Shown here piece by piece: positions 1-6,777 of a stretch of DNA of 7,395 bases. Position 1 is the stretch's first letter. Every line of letters begins with the position of its first letter. The position numbers were made by a program, and so were the translations under genes. The notes under the pieces were generated by a model. That model searched no databases, was not told the DNA's origin, and saw only the letters and a program-made list of their open reading frames with translations. The stretch covers positions 1-7,395 of the forward strand of contig DAHUXX010000231.1 of the NCBI GenBank assembly GCA_027306955.1, read 5' to 3'. The stretch is from Acetobacteraceae bacterium. Its GTDB lineage: Bacteria > Pseudomonadota > Alphaproteobacteria > Acetobacterales > Acetobacteraceae.

Positions 1-152
1 GGCGCCAGGCCGCGCGCCCGCATCGCTGCGCGCAGCGCGACCGCGTCGGCCCGTCCGCGCGCCGTGAGCGGGCGGGCGTGGTCGGAGGCCTCGCTGGTTT
101 GCGCGACCGCCTTGGCGTGGCGCAGCAGCAGCAGTTGGCGCAGGGCTTGGAT
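1..152 (-). CDS. sixA: SixA-like histidine phosphatase, N-terminal part (cut by left edge)
   Basis: Only the first 50 or so codons are in the window. The minus-strand reading gives LLLLRHAKA at residues 7-15, then D24-H-A-R-P-L-T and A-R-G-R at 31-34. This is the signature of the SixA branch of the histidine phosphatase superfamily: an Arg-His pair where the His is the phosphorylated nucleophile, followed by the D..RPL..RG block. SixA removes phosphate from phosphohistidine proteins such as HPt domains or the nitrogen phosphotransferase protein NPr. It is a small cytoplasmic enzyme, usually about 150-170 residues, so roughly two thirds of it lies outside. The frame is closed by TGA at 179-177. 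Between that stop and the RH motif there is no ATG, GTG or TTG. The start given here is the ATC at 152-150, chosen because AGGGAGG lies 6 bases before it; a CTG at 143-141 is the alternative. The gene follows korB on the same strand behind a hairpin, so it is probably transcribed separately. Family call is firm, start is not. Confidence 0.8.
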   Translation of the reverse strand, partial: MQALRQLLLLRHAKAVAQTSEASDHARPLTARGRADAVALRAAMRARGLA

Positions 153-158
153 CGGTTG

Positions 159-165
159 CCTCCCT
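159..165 (-). promoter_or_regulatory. Shine-Dalgarno sequence of the sixA-like gene
   Basis: AGGGAGG on the minus strand, a near-perfect anti-16S match, ends 6 bases before the ATC at 152-150. It is the main reason for putting the start at that unusual codon rather than at CTG 143-141, which would be 15 bases away. Confidence 0.55.
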
Positions 166-248
166 CGTGGTGGCGATCATGGCATGGCGGCGGAACGTTG
201 TCGCGGGGTGCCGGCATGCGATCTCCCGCCGTGCGAGCACGCGGCGTC

Positions 249-280
249 AAAGCCCGGCCGTCCCGCCATGAGGCCGGGCT
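249..280 (-). terminator. Hairpin terminator after korB
   Basis: Minus strand: AGCCCGGCC (280-272), a 12-base loop, then GGCCGGGCT (259-251), a perfect 9-bp stem of nearly all G-C pairs, followed by TT and then GACG. The 5' arm begins inside the korB TAG stop codon (281-279). The position right at the end of the operon and the stem strength support a terminator. The T tract is very short (three T including the stem end), so termination may be partial or Rho-assisted. Confidence 0.6.
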
Positions 281-1334
281 AGCGCAACGACGCGTTGATC
301 GTCCCGAGCGCGGCCGAGCCGGGGATCAGCGCCGCGTCGTCGAAGGCATTGAGCGGCCGCGCCGCGGTACCGAGATGCCCGTGCAGGTTGGTCGGATCGG
401 GATCGACATAAAGCAGGCCGGTCACGATCTCGCCCGCGTGGTGGTGGCGCGCGAGGAAGTCGATCGCCGAGGTCCGGTCGGTGGGGTCGTAATCCGCCGC
501 CACTTTGCGCAGCCGCAGCACCGAGCCGTCGTGCTGGGTGACCAGCTCCACCGTGCCCGGCGCCTGCTCCAGCGTGATCGTTTCGCGCCCCGTGATGACG
601 TCGAGGAAGTTCACCGCCTCGTTGTGCTCGCGCACATAATCGAAGCTCTTGGTGGAACCCGCATGGGTGTTGAACGTCACGCAGGGCGAGAGGCAATCGA
701 TGAAGGCCGCGCCCGGATGCGTCAGCGCCGCCTCGATCAGCGGCACGAGCTGCGCCTTGTCGCCCGAGAAGCTGCGCGCGACGAAGGTGGCGCCGAGCTG
801 CAGCGCGAGGCCCACCATGTCGATCGCCTCGTCGCCGTTGGCCGCGCCGCGTTTGCTGAGCGCGCCGCGATCCGCGGTGGCGGAGAACTGGCCCTTGGTG
901 AGGCCATAGACGCCGTTGTTCTCGACGATATAGGTCATGTTGACGCCGCGGCGCAGAGCGTGCGCGAACTGGCCGAGCCCGATCGAGGCGGAATCGCCGT
1001 CGCCGGAGACGCCGAGATAGATCAGGTCGCGGTTGGCGAGATGCGCGCCGGTGAGAACGCTGGGCATGCGCCCGTGCACGGAGTTGAAGCCGTGCGCTGT
1101 GCCGAGGAAGTAGGTCGGCGTCTTCGACGAGCAGCCGATGCCGGAGAGCTTGGCGATGCGGTGCGGCGGCAGCGAGAGGTTGTAGCAGGCGTGGACAATC
1201 GCGGCCGAGATCGCGTCGTGGCCGCAGCCGGCGCAGAGGGTGGAGATCGCGCCCTCGTAGTCGCGCCGCGTGAGGCCGAGCTCGTTCTTCGGCAGGTCCG
1301 GGTGATGCAGCCTGGGCTTGGGCAGATAGGTCAT
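279..1334 (-). CDS. korB: 2-oxoacid:acceptor oxidoreductase, beta (ThDP) subunit, KorB-like
   Basis: A 351-residue protein, the usual length for beta subunits of two-subunit 2-oxoacid:ferredoxin oxidoreductases. With KorA it would decarboxylate a 2-oxoacid (2-oxoglutarate is the likely substrate) and form the acyl-CoA, passing two electrons through one [4Fe-4S] cluster. Visible signatures: C34-A-G-C37-G-H at the N-terminus; GIGC68-S; the ThDP/Mg motif starting G-D-G-D at 111-114 and closing with ENN at 138-140; then GLTKGQ at 144-149; and SPC218. C34, C37, C68 and C218 match the four cluster ligands known from archaeal enzymes of this family, so the cluster should be present. There is no extra ferredoxin domain. 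The ATG start lies 10 bases after the korA stop, with GAGAAAG (1345-1339) as a moderate ribosome site that touches the korA stop codon. The next gene upstream is korA. Substrate is inferred from family resemblance; pyruvate or another 2-oxoacid cannot be excluded. Confidence 0.93.
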   Translation of the reverse strand: MTYLPKPRLHHPDLPKNELGLTRRDYEGAISTLCAGCGHDAISAAIVHACYNLSLPPHRIAKLSGIGCSSKTPTYFLGTAHGFNSVHGRMPSVLTGAHLANRDLIYLGVSGDGDSASIGLGQFAHALRRGVNMTYIVENNGVYGLTKGQFSATADRGALSKRGAANGDEAIDMVGLALQLGATFVARSFSGDKAQLVPLIEAALTHPGAAFIDCLSPCVTFNTHAGSTKSFDYVREHNEAVNFLDVITGRETITLEQAPGTVELVTQHDGSVLRLRKVAADYDPTDRTSAIDFLARHHHAGEIVTGLLYVDPDPTNLHGHLGTAARPLNAFDDAALIPGSAALGTINASLR

Positions 1335-1344
1335 GGCGCTTTCT

Positions 1345-3198
1345 CTACACCCCCTGGGGCTGAGATCCGTGGGACTGGGCGCGGCGCAGCGGCGTCACGC
1401 GGGCATGGGCCGCGATCTCGCCGACAATGGCGTCGGCGGTGATCGGCGTGCCGTCGTAGTGCAGCACCCGTACCAGGCGGGCGGGATCGATCTCCTCCTC
1501 CACCACCAGCAGGCTGCGCAGCTGCGCGTCACGGTTCTGCTCGACGACGAAGACGCGCTCGTGCTCCTGGACGAAACGTTTCACATCCGCATGGAAAGGA
1601 AAGGCGCGGACGCGCAGCGCGTCGAGCCCGATGCCCTCGGCCGCAAGCACGTCCAGCGCCTCGTCCATCGCCGGCGCGGTGGAGCCGTAGTAGATCACGC
1701 CGAGGCGCGAGCCGCCTGGCGCGTCGCGGCGGATGGGCGCGGGCACCAGGGTGCGGGCGGTCGCGAATTTCTTCAGCAGCCGCTCCATGTTGTCGCGGTA
1801 GGCGTCGCCCTCCTCCGTGTAGCGGGCGTAGCGGTCGCGCGACGTGCCGCGGGTGAAATAGGCGCCGCGCGTGGGGTGCGTGCCGGGCCAGGTCCGCCAG
1901 GGAATGCCGTCGTCGTCAACGTCGAGGTAGCGGCCGAAGTCGCGGCCGGATTCCAGCATCTCCGCGGTCATCACCTTGCCGCGGTCCATGCGCCGCGTAT
2001 CGTCCCAGGCGAGCGGGGCAACCAGGCGCTCGTTCATGCCGATGTCGAGGTCGAGCAGCACGAAGACCGGGGTCTGCAGCCGGTCCGCAAGGTCGAAGGC
2101 GGCGGCGCCGAGTTCGAAGCACTCGCGCGGATCTTCCGGAAACAGCAGCACGTGCTTGGTGTCGCCGTGCGAGGCATAGGCGCAGGAAAGCACGTCGCAT
2201 TGCTGCGTGCGCGTGGGCATGCCGGTCGAGGGGCCGGCGCGCTGCACGTCAAAGATCACCGCGGGGACCTCGGCGAAATAGGCGAGGCCGAGGAACTCCT
2301 GCATCAGCGAGATGCCGGGGCCAGAGGTGGCGGTGAAGGCGCGCGCGCCGTTCCAGCCGGCACCGATCACCATGCCGATCGAGGCCAGCTCGTCCTCCGC
2401 CTGGACGATGGCGTAGCGCTTTTCCTTCGTTTCGGGATCGGTGCGGAACCGCGCGCACCAGCGCTGGTAGGCCTCGGCGAGCGAGGTCGACGGCGTGATC
2501 GGGTACCAGGCGCAGGCGGTGGCACCGCCATAGACCGCACCGAGTGCCGCCGCCGAATTGCCCTCGAGGAAAATGCGCTCGCCCACCTTGTCGGCGCGGC
2601 GCACCGTGAGCCCGATCGGGCAGGGCAGCGACTTCTCCGCGTGCGCGCGCCCGAGGCGGAAGGCGTGCACGTTGGGCGCGATCAGCTTTTCCTTGGCCTT
2701 GAACTGCTCGGCGATGAGCTGCTCGATCGCCGCCGGGTCGATGTCGAGGATGGCCGAGAGCGCGCCGACGTAGAGGATGTTCTTGAACAGCTGGCGCTGG
2801 CGCGGGTCCGTGTACTCGGCGTTGCAGATGGCGGTGAGCGGCAGGCCCAGCACCGTGATGTCGTCGCGGAACTTCGACGCCGGCAGCGGGCGCGTGCTGT
2901 CGTAGAACAGATAGCCGCCGGGGACGATCCCGCCGACGTCCTTGTCCCAGGTCTGCGGGTTCATCGCCACCATCAGGTCGGTGCCGGCGCGCGCGCCAAG
3001 ATAACCGGCCTCGGAAACGCGCACCTCGTACCAGGTGGGCAGGCCCTGGATGTTGGAGGGGAAGATGTTGCGCGGCGTCGCCGGCACGCCCATGCGTATG
3101 ATCGACTGCGCGAACAGCCGGTTGGCCGAGGCCGAGCCGGAGCCGTTGACGTTGGCGAACTTGACGACGAAGTCGTTGACGCGAACCAGCGGTTTCAT
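1345..3198 (-). CDS. korA: 2-oxoacid:acceptor oxidoreductase, fused gamma-alpha subunit, KorA-like
   Basis: A 617-residue protein with the domain order of a fused gamma-alpha subunit. The gamma domain covers about residues 1-190 (start VKFANVNGSGSASAN, with EVRVSEAGYLGARAGTDLMV near 58-77). The pyrimidine-binding alpha domain starts at EGNSAAALGA (212-221), with YPITPST at 232-238, AEDE at 267-270, TSGPG at 291-295 and QRAGPSTGMPTRTQQ at 319-333. A C-terminal domain starts at LGVIYYGST (499-507). YPITP is the 2-oxoacid-recognition motif of archaeal family members. The reading frame stays open upstream to 3525, but the true start is the ATG at 3198: it overlaps the preceding flavoprotein stop in an ATGA and the protein then begins in the family pattern. 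A weak GGAG lies 11 bases upstream, so translation is probably coupled to the flavoprotein gene. It works with KorB encoded 10 bases downstream. There is no dedicated ferredoxin-type cluster in this subunit. The 2-oxoglutarate specificity is inferred; the family call is firm. Confidence 0.93.
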   Translation of the reverse strand: MKPLVRVNDFVVKFANVNGSGSASANRLFAQSIIRMGVPATPRNIFPSNIQGLPTWYEVRVSEAGYLGARAGTDLMVAMNPQTWDKDVGGIVPGGYLFYDSTRPLPASKFRDDITVLGLPLTAICNAEYTDPRQRQLFKNILYVGALSAILDIDPAAIEQLIAEQFKAKEKLIAPNVHAFRLGRAHAEKSLPCPIGLTVRRADKVGERIFLEGNSAAALGAVYGGATACAWYPITPSTSLAEAYQRWCARFRTDPETKEKRYAIVQAEDELASIGMVIGAGWNGARAFTATSGPGISLMQEFLGLAYFAEVPAVIFDVQRAGPSTGMPTRTQQCDVLSCAYASHGDTKHVLLFPEDPRECFELGAAAFDLADRLQTPVFVLLDLDIGMNERLVAPLAWDDTRRMDRGKVMTAEMLESGRDFGRYLDVDDDGIPWRTWPGTHPTRGAYFTRGTSRDRYARYTEEGDAYRDNMERLLKKFATARTLVPAPIRRDAPGGSRLGVIYYGSTAPAMDEALDVLAAEGIGLDALRVRAFPFHADVKRFVQEHERVFVVEQNRDAQLRSLLVVEEEIDPARLVRVLHYDGTPITADAIVGEIAAHARVTPLRRAQSHGSQPQGV

Positions 3199-5021
3199 GC
3201 GGCGACAGGCTCCGCCCCGGAATTCATGGTTGGGTGGGTGATGCTCGGAGCCATGGTGCCAACTTGCGCCATGTCGAGCAGGAAGCGCTGCATGTCCCAC
3301 GCGCCGGTGGGGCAGCGCTCGGCGCACATGCCGCAATGCAGGCAGACATCCTCGTCCTTGACCATGACGCGCCCGGTCTTGAGCCCGTCCGCGACCTGCA
3401 GGTCCTGCGTCATGTTGAGCGACGGCGCGTTGAGGCTCTGGCGCAGCACCCGCTCCTCGGCGTCCGCGGTGAAGGTGATGCAGTCGACGGGGCAGATATC
3501 GACGCAGGCATCGCACTCGATGCACAGCTTCGGCGCGAACACCGTCTGGATGTCGCAGTTGAGGCAGCGCTGCGCCTCCTTCAACGCGAGGCCGAGGTCG
3601 AAGCCGAGTTCCACCTCGGCGCCGATATCGGCCAGCGCCAGCGACTTCTCGCGGTGCGGCACCTTGTAGCGCAGGTCAATGGCGATGGCGTTGTCGTAGC
3701 TCCACTCGTGGATGCCCATCTTCTGCGAGACCAGCGTCACGTTCGGCGGCGGGCGGTCCCTGACGTCGCGCCCGGAGAGCAGCAGGTCGATCGAGATCGC
3801 CGCCTGGTGCGCGTGCGCCACCGCCCAGATGATGTTCTTGGGCCCGAACGCCGCGTCGCCGCCGAAGAAGACGTTGGGGATGGTGGACTGCATCGTCGTC
3901 TCGTCCACCACCGGCATGCCCCAGCGGTCGAACTCGATGCCGATATCGCGCTCGATCCAGGGAAACGCGTTCTCCTGGCCGACGGCGACGAGCACGTCGT
4001 CACACGGCATGTCCACGTCCGGCTCGCCCGTGGGGATGAGCTGGCGGCGGCCCTTCGCGTCCCGCTCGGCGCGCACCCTCTGGAAGCGCATGCCGGTGAG
4101 CCGGCCGCCCTCGTGCACGTAGGCCAGCGGCACGAGGTAGTTGAGGATCGGGATGTCCTCGCCCATCGCGTCCTCCTTCTCCCAGGGGGACGCCTTCATC
4201 TCCTCGAAGCCGGAGCGGACGACGACCGTGACGCTCTCGCCGCCGAGGCGGCGGGCGGAGCGGCAGCAATCCATCGCGGTGTTGCCGCCGCCGAGCACGA
4301 TCACGCGCCGACCGATCGACGTCGTGTGGCCGAAGGAGACCGAGGCCAGCCAGTCGATGCCGAGATGGATGTTCGCCGCGGCCTCCTGGCGGCCGGGGAT
4401 ATCGAGGTCGCGCCCGCGCGGCGCGCCGGAGCCGACGAACACCGCGTCGTAACCCTCGGCGAGCAGCGATTTCAGCGACGAGATGTACTGCCCGGTGCGG
4501 GTCTCGACGCCGAGGCCGGTGATGTAGCCGACCTCCTCGTCGATCACCGATTCGGGCAGGCGGAAGCGGGGGATCTGGCTGCGGATGAAGCCGCCGAGCT
4601 GCTGCTCGCCCTCGAAGACGGTGACGGCGTAGCCGGCGGCGGCGAGGTCGCGGGCGCAGGCGAGACTGGCGGGGCCGGCGCCGACGCAGGCGACACGGCG
4701 GCCGTTGCCCGGCGCAGGCCTGGGCATCCGGTGCGCGACATCGCCCTTGTTGTCGGCGGCGACGCGTTTGAGCCGGCAGATGGCCACCGGCTCCTCCTCC
4801 ACCCGGCCGCGGCGGCAGGCGGGCTCGCAGGGCCGGTCGCAGGTGCGTCCGAGGATGCCGGGGAAGACATTGGAATGCCAGTTGACCATGTACGCGTCGG
4901 CATTCCGCCCGGCTGCGATGAGGCGGATGTAATGGGGCACCGGCGTATGCGCGGGGCAGGCCCATTGGCAATCCACGACCTTATGGAAGAAGGCGGGATT
5001 GCTGACGTTAGTCGGCTGCAC
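3195..5021 (-). CDS. GltD/NfnB-type FAD and iron-sulfur NAD(P)H oxidoreductase, electron-transfer subunit of the Kor complex
   Basis: A 608-residue flavoprotein built like the small subunit of glutamate synthase, with a ferredoxin tail. The N-terminal iron-sulfur domain has C18, C22, C61, C65, C69 and C82. An FAD Rossmann motif GAGPAS lies at 114-119, the NAD(P)H Rossmann motif GGGNTA at 244-249, RSGFEEMKA at 269-277 where dihydropyrimidine dehydrogenase binds NADPH, and the second FAD motif GGDAAFG at 387-393. Then come C487-L-N-C490 and two ferredoxin-type clusters: C500/C503/C506/C510-P and C560/C563/C566/C570-P. The start is the GTG at 5021: GAGGGAG lies 5 bases before it and the protein then opens with the family-like segment FFHKVVDCQWACPAHTP. 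An ATG at 5138 would add 39 unconvincing residues through the intergenic gap. The stop overlaps the korA start by 4 bases. As first gene of the operon it most likely links KorAB to NAD(P)+/NADPH (a KorC-like role). Direction and nucleotide choice are inferred; only one arginine of the usual pair is seen after the nucleotide fold. Confidence 0.9.
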   Translation of the reverse strand: MQPTNVSNPAFFHKVVDCQWACPAHTPVPHYIRLIAAGRNADAYMVNWHSNVFPGILGRTCDRPCEPACRRGRVEEEPVAICRLKRVAADNKGDVAHRMPRPAPGNGRRVACVGAGPASLACARDLAAAGYAVTVFEGEQQLGGFIRSQIPRFRLPESVIDEEVGYITGLGVETRTGQYISSLKSLLAEGYDAVFVGSGAPRGRDLDIPGRQEAAANIHLGIDWLASVSFGHTTSIGRRVIVLGGGNTAMDCCRSARRLGGESVTVVVRSGFEEMKASPWEKEDAMGEDIPILNYLVPLAYVHEGGRLTGMRFQRVRAERDAKGRRQLIPTGEPDVDMPCDDVLVAVGQENAFPWIERDIGIEFDRWGMPVVDETTMQSTIPNVFFGGDAAFGPKNIIWAVAHAHQAAISIDLLLSGRDVRDRPPPNVTLVSQKMGIHEWSYDNAIAIDLRYKVPHREKSLALADIGAEVELGFDLGLALKEAQRCLNCDIQTVFAPKLCIECDACVDICPVDCITFTADAEERVLRQSLNAPSLNMTQDLQVADGLKTGRVMVKDEDVCLHCGMCAERCPTGAWDMQRFLLDMAQVGTMAPSITHPTMNSGAEPVAA

Positions 5022-5144
5022 GGCAACTCCCTCATGCGGCCGGTTTGCCGGACGCGTTCGCTTGGACAGCGGCCAATATGCCACCCGCGTCCGCCCGCCG
5101 GTAGGGGGCTGGACCCGAGCGGCGCGCGCGGCGAACATGCGCCG
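5022..5144. promoter_or_regulatory. Divergent intergenic region between the kor operon and the EEP-family gene
   Basis: These 123 bases separate two divergently read transcription units and must hold, or lie close to, both promoters unless these extend into the genes. The only A/T-rich patch is CCAATATG near 5091-5098. No hexamer pair with acceptable spacing stands out on either strand, and no clear operator dyad was found by eye. The promoter role is inferred from layout alone. Confidence 0.4.
5027..5033 (-). promoter_or_regulatory. Shine-Dalgarno sequence fixing the flavoprotein GTG start
   Basis: GAGGGAG on the minus strand with a 5-base spacer to GTG 5021-5019. No comparable site precedes the in-frame ATG at 5138, so this decides the start of the first gene in the kor operon. 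Confidence 0.65.
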
Positions 5145-6011
5145 ATGCGCAAGCTACTCGTCCTGCTGTTTATCCTCGTCGCCTTTCCCGCCGCCGCCGC
5201 GACGCTCAAGATCTCCACCTGGAACCTCGAATGGCTGACCACCCGCCAGGCGGGCGACCCCCGGCTGCCCAGGGGCGTGCAGCCGCGCACGCAGGAGGAC
5301 TGGACGGTGCTCGCCGGCTACGCGCACCGGCTCGCCGCGGATGTGGTCGCGTTCGAGGAGGTGGCGAGCCGGCGGGCGGCGGCGCGGCTGTTCCCGCCCG
5401 ACCGCTACAACGTGGTTATCACGCACGACCCCACGCTGATGCGCGTCGGCTTCGCTATCCGGCGCGGCATCGCGTTCCACCAGAACCCCGACGTGAGCGC
5501 ACTCGTGCCCTACAAGCATGCCAGGTACCCGCTGCGCAGCGGCGCCGACGTGACGCTGGAACTCGGCGGGCAGCGGCTGCGGCTGCTCGCGGTGCACCTC
5601 AAGGCCGGGTGCTGGTACACAAATATCTACTCGCGCCGGTACGCCTGCCGGACGCTGGAGAAGCAGATCCCGGGCCTGCGCCGCTGGATCGCGGAGCGCG
5701 ACGCGCATGGCACGCCCTTCGTGGTGCTGGGCGATTTCAACCGGGTGATGGACGGGCGCGACCGGTTCCACCGGGCGATGGATCCGCATTACGGCCAGCC
5801 GGAAAAGGCCCTGCTGCGCGCGGACGCGGGGATGGAGAACCCGTGCTGGGGCGGCCACCACTTCACCGACCACGTGTTCCTGGGCGGGCCGGCGCGGGGC
5901 TGGCTGGTGCCGCACAGCCTGCGCGTGCTGGTGTACCAGCAGACGAACCCGGCATGGAAGGACAGGCTGTCCGACCATTGCCCGGTCTCGGTGCAGCTGA
6001 ACGTGCCCTGA
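5145..6011 (+). CDS. Exported endonuclease/exonuclease/phosphatase (EEP) family protein
   Basis: A 288-residue protein that starts with a classical signal peptide: M-R-K, a hydrophobic run LLVLLFILVAFP, then AAAA with a likely cut near residue 19. The mature part shows the EEP metal-dependent hydrolase motifs in order: STWNLEWL with N27, FEEV with E71/E72, VHLKAGCW with H151, GDFN with D197/N199, TDHVFL with D242/H243, and SDHCP with D277/H278. Members of this fold cut phosphodiester or phosphomonoester bonds in DNA, RNA or lipid headgroups; the sequence does not say which. Export points to a periplasmic or secreted job, such as extracellular nucleic-acid or phosphoester use. Four cysteines in the mature part (156, 168, 234, 279) could form disulfides. 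The ATG at 5145 was chosen because the signal peptide begins there, although the frame is open far upstream and the ribosome site is weak. It is followed after 13 bases by the dehydrogenase gene on the same strand. Confidence 0.85.
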   Translation: MRKLLVLLFILVAFPAAAATLKISTWNLEWLTTRQAGDPRLPRGVQPRTQEDWTVLAGYAHRLAADVVAFEEVASRRAAARLFPPDRYNVVITHDPTLMRVGFAIRRGIAFHQNPDVSALVPYKHARYPLRSGADVTLELGGQRLRLLAVHLKAGCWYTNIYSRRYACRTLEKQIPGLRRWIAERDAHGTPFVVLGDFNRVMDGRDRFHRAMDPHYGQPEKALLRADAGMENPCWGGHHFTDHVFLGGPARGWLVPHSLRVLVYQQTNPAWKDRLSDHCPVSVQLNVP

Positions 6012-6012
6012 A

Positions 6013-6017
6013 GGGGG
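6013..6017 (+). promoter_or_regulatory. Ribosome-binding site deciding the SDR start
   Basis: A GGGGG run directly after the EEP stop codon. It is 1 base before the ATG at 6019 but 7 bases before the ATG at 6025, so the second ATG is the likely start. Confidence 0.55.
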
Positions 6018-6024
6018 AATGAAG

Positions 6025-6777
6025 ATGAGTCTGACGGTCTTGGTGACGGGGGCTTCGGCGGGGTTCGGGAGCGCGATCGCGCGGCGCTTCGTGCGCGACG
6101 GCCACCGGGTGATCGCGGCGGCGCGGCGGGCTGACCGGCTCAAGGCGCTGGCCGGCGAGCTGGGCCCGGCGGTGCTCCCCTTCCCGCTTGATGTCACGGA
6201 CGCCGCCGCGGTCGCGGCGCTGCCCGCGGCACTGCCGCAGGCGTGGCGCGCGGTCGACGTGCTGGTCAACAACGCCGGGCTCGCGCTCGGGCTCGACCCC
6301 GCCTACCGGGCGAAGCTCTCGGACTGGGAGACGATGCTCGCGACCAACGCCGCCGGGCTGATGCGGGTGACGCACGCGCTGCTGCCGGGGATGGTGGAGC
6401 GCAACCGCGGGCACATCGTGAACCTCTCGAGCACCGCGGCGATCTACCCGTATCCCGGCGGCCACATCTACGGCGCGTCCAAGGCGTTCGTGACCCAGTT
6501 CAGCCTCAATCTCCGCGCGGACCTGGTCGGCACCAACGTGCGGGTGACGGACCTGGAGCCGGGCCTCGTCGGCGGCAGCGAGTTCAGCGCCGTGCGCTTC
6601 GGCGACGCGGCGCGGGCGGCCGCGGTCTATTCCGGCACGACGCCGCTGACGCCGGAGGACATCGCCGAGGCGACTTCCTGGGTGGTGAACCTGCCGGCGC
6701 ACGTGAACATCAACCGCCTCGAGATGATGCCGACCTGCCAGGCGAGCGGGCCGCTGGTGGTCAAGCGGAAGGAATAA
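6025..6777 (+). CDS. ydfG: YdfG-like short-chain dehydrogenase (NADP-dependent 3-hydroxy acid / serine dehydrogenase)
   Basis: A 250-residue classical short-chain dehydrogenase/reductase. Visible are the cofactor loop TGASAGFG (8-15), AARR at 32-35 (arginines typical of NADP preference), D56-V, NNAG at 82-85, N108, the catalytic Ser in NLSS (133-136), and Y149-G-A-S-K153. The tail EPGLVGGSEFSAVRF (178-192) is close to that of E. coli YdfG, which oxidises L-allo-threonine, L-serine and 3-hydroxy acids and reduces malonic semialdehyde with NADP(H). It is soluble and cytoplasmic. I start it at the second ATG (6025): the ribosome site is 7 bases away, and the protein then begins MSLTVLVTGAS, in line with relatives. 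The ATG at 6019 would add Met-Lys only. It follows the exported EEP gene by 13 bases, probably co-transcribed, though no functional link is obvious. The 3' end overlaps the convergent glycosyltransferase gene by 17 bases. The YdfG subgroup is likely; exact substrate is unproven. Confidence 0.9.
   Translation: MSLTVLVTGASAGFGSAIARRFVRDGHRVIAAARRADRLKALAGELGPAVLPFPLDVTDAAAVAALPAALPQAWRAVDVLVNNAGLALGLDPAYRAKLSDWETMLATNAAGLMRVTHALLPGMVERNRGHIVNLSSTAAIYPYPGGHIYGASKAFVTQFSLNLRADLVGTNVRVTDLEPGLVGGSEFSAVRFGDAARAAAVYSGTTPLTPEDIAEATSWVVNLPAHVNINRLEMMPTCQASGPLVVKRKE

Noticed and set aside
121..134. CAG/CTG triplet run, also seen near 7303-7318.
   Set aside because: Both are leucine-rich stretches of real proteins encoded by the preferred CTG codon (LLLL in SixA, LLLLL in GT9); not a repeat element.
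245..250. TTGACG on the minus strand, a -35-like hexamer in front of the sixA-like gene.
   Set aside because: No -10-like hexamer lies 16-19 bases downstream (GGGAGA/GAGATC only), and the match overlaps the terminator tail; one hexamer alone is not enough.
3199..3525. Upstream extension of the korA frame to 3525.
   Set aside because: It lies fully inside the ferredoxin-tail coding region of the flavoprotein; the ATGA overlap at 3198-3195 gives a natural start.
5022..5138. N-terminal extension of the flavoprotein to an ATG at 5138.
   Set aside because: The extra 39 residues are basic and low in information, there is no ribosome site before that ATG, and the GTG at 5021 has a good one and a family-like N-terminus.
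78..6011. Very long plus-strand open frames (78-1442, 1333-3669, 3234-5144) opposite the kor genes, up to about 900 codons.
   Set aside because: They are antisense shadows in a GC-rich region: arginine, alanine, histidine and valine-rich translations with no recognisable motifs, while the minus strand carries unmistakable conserved families throughout.
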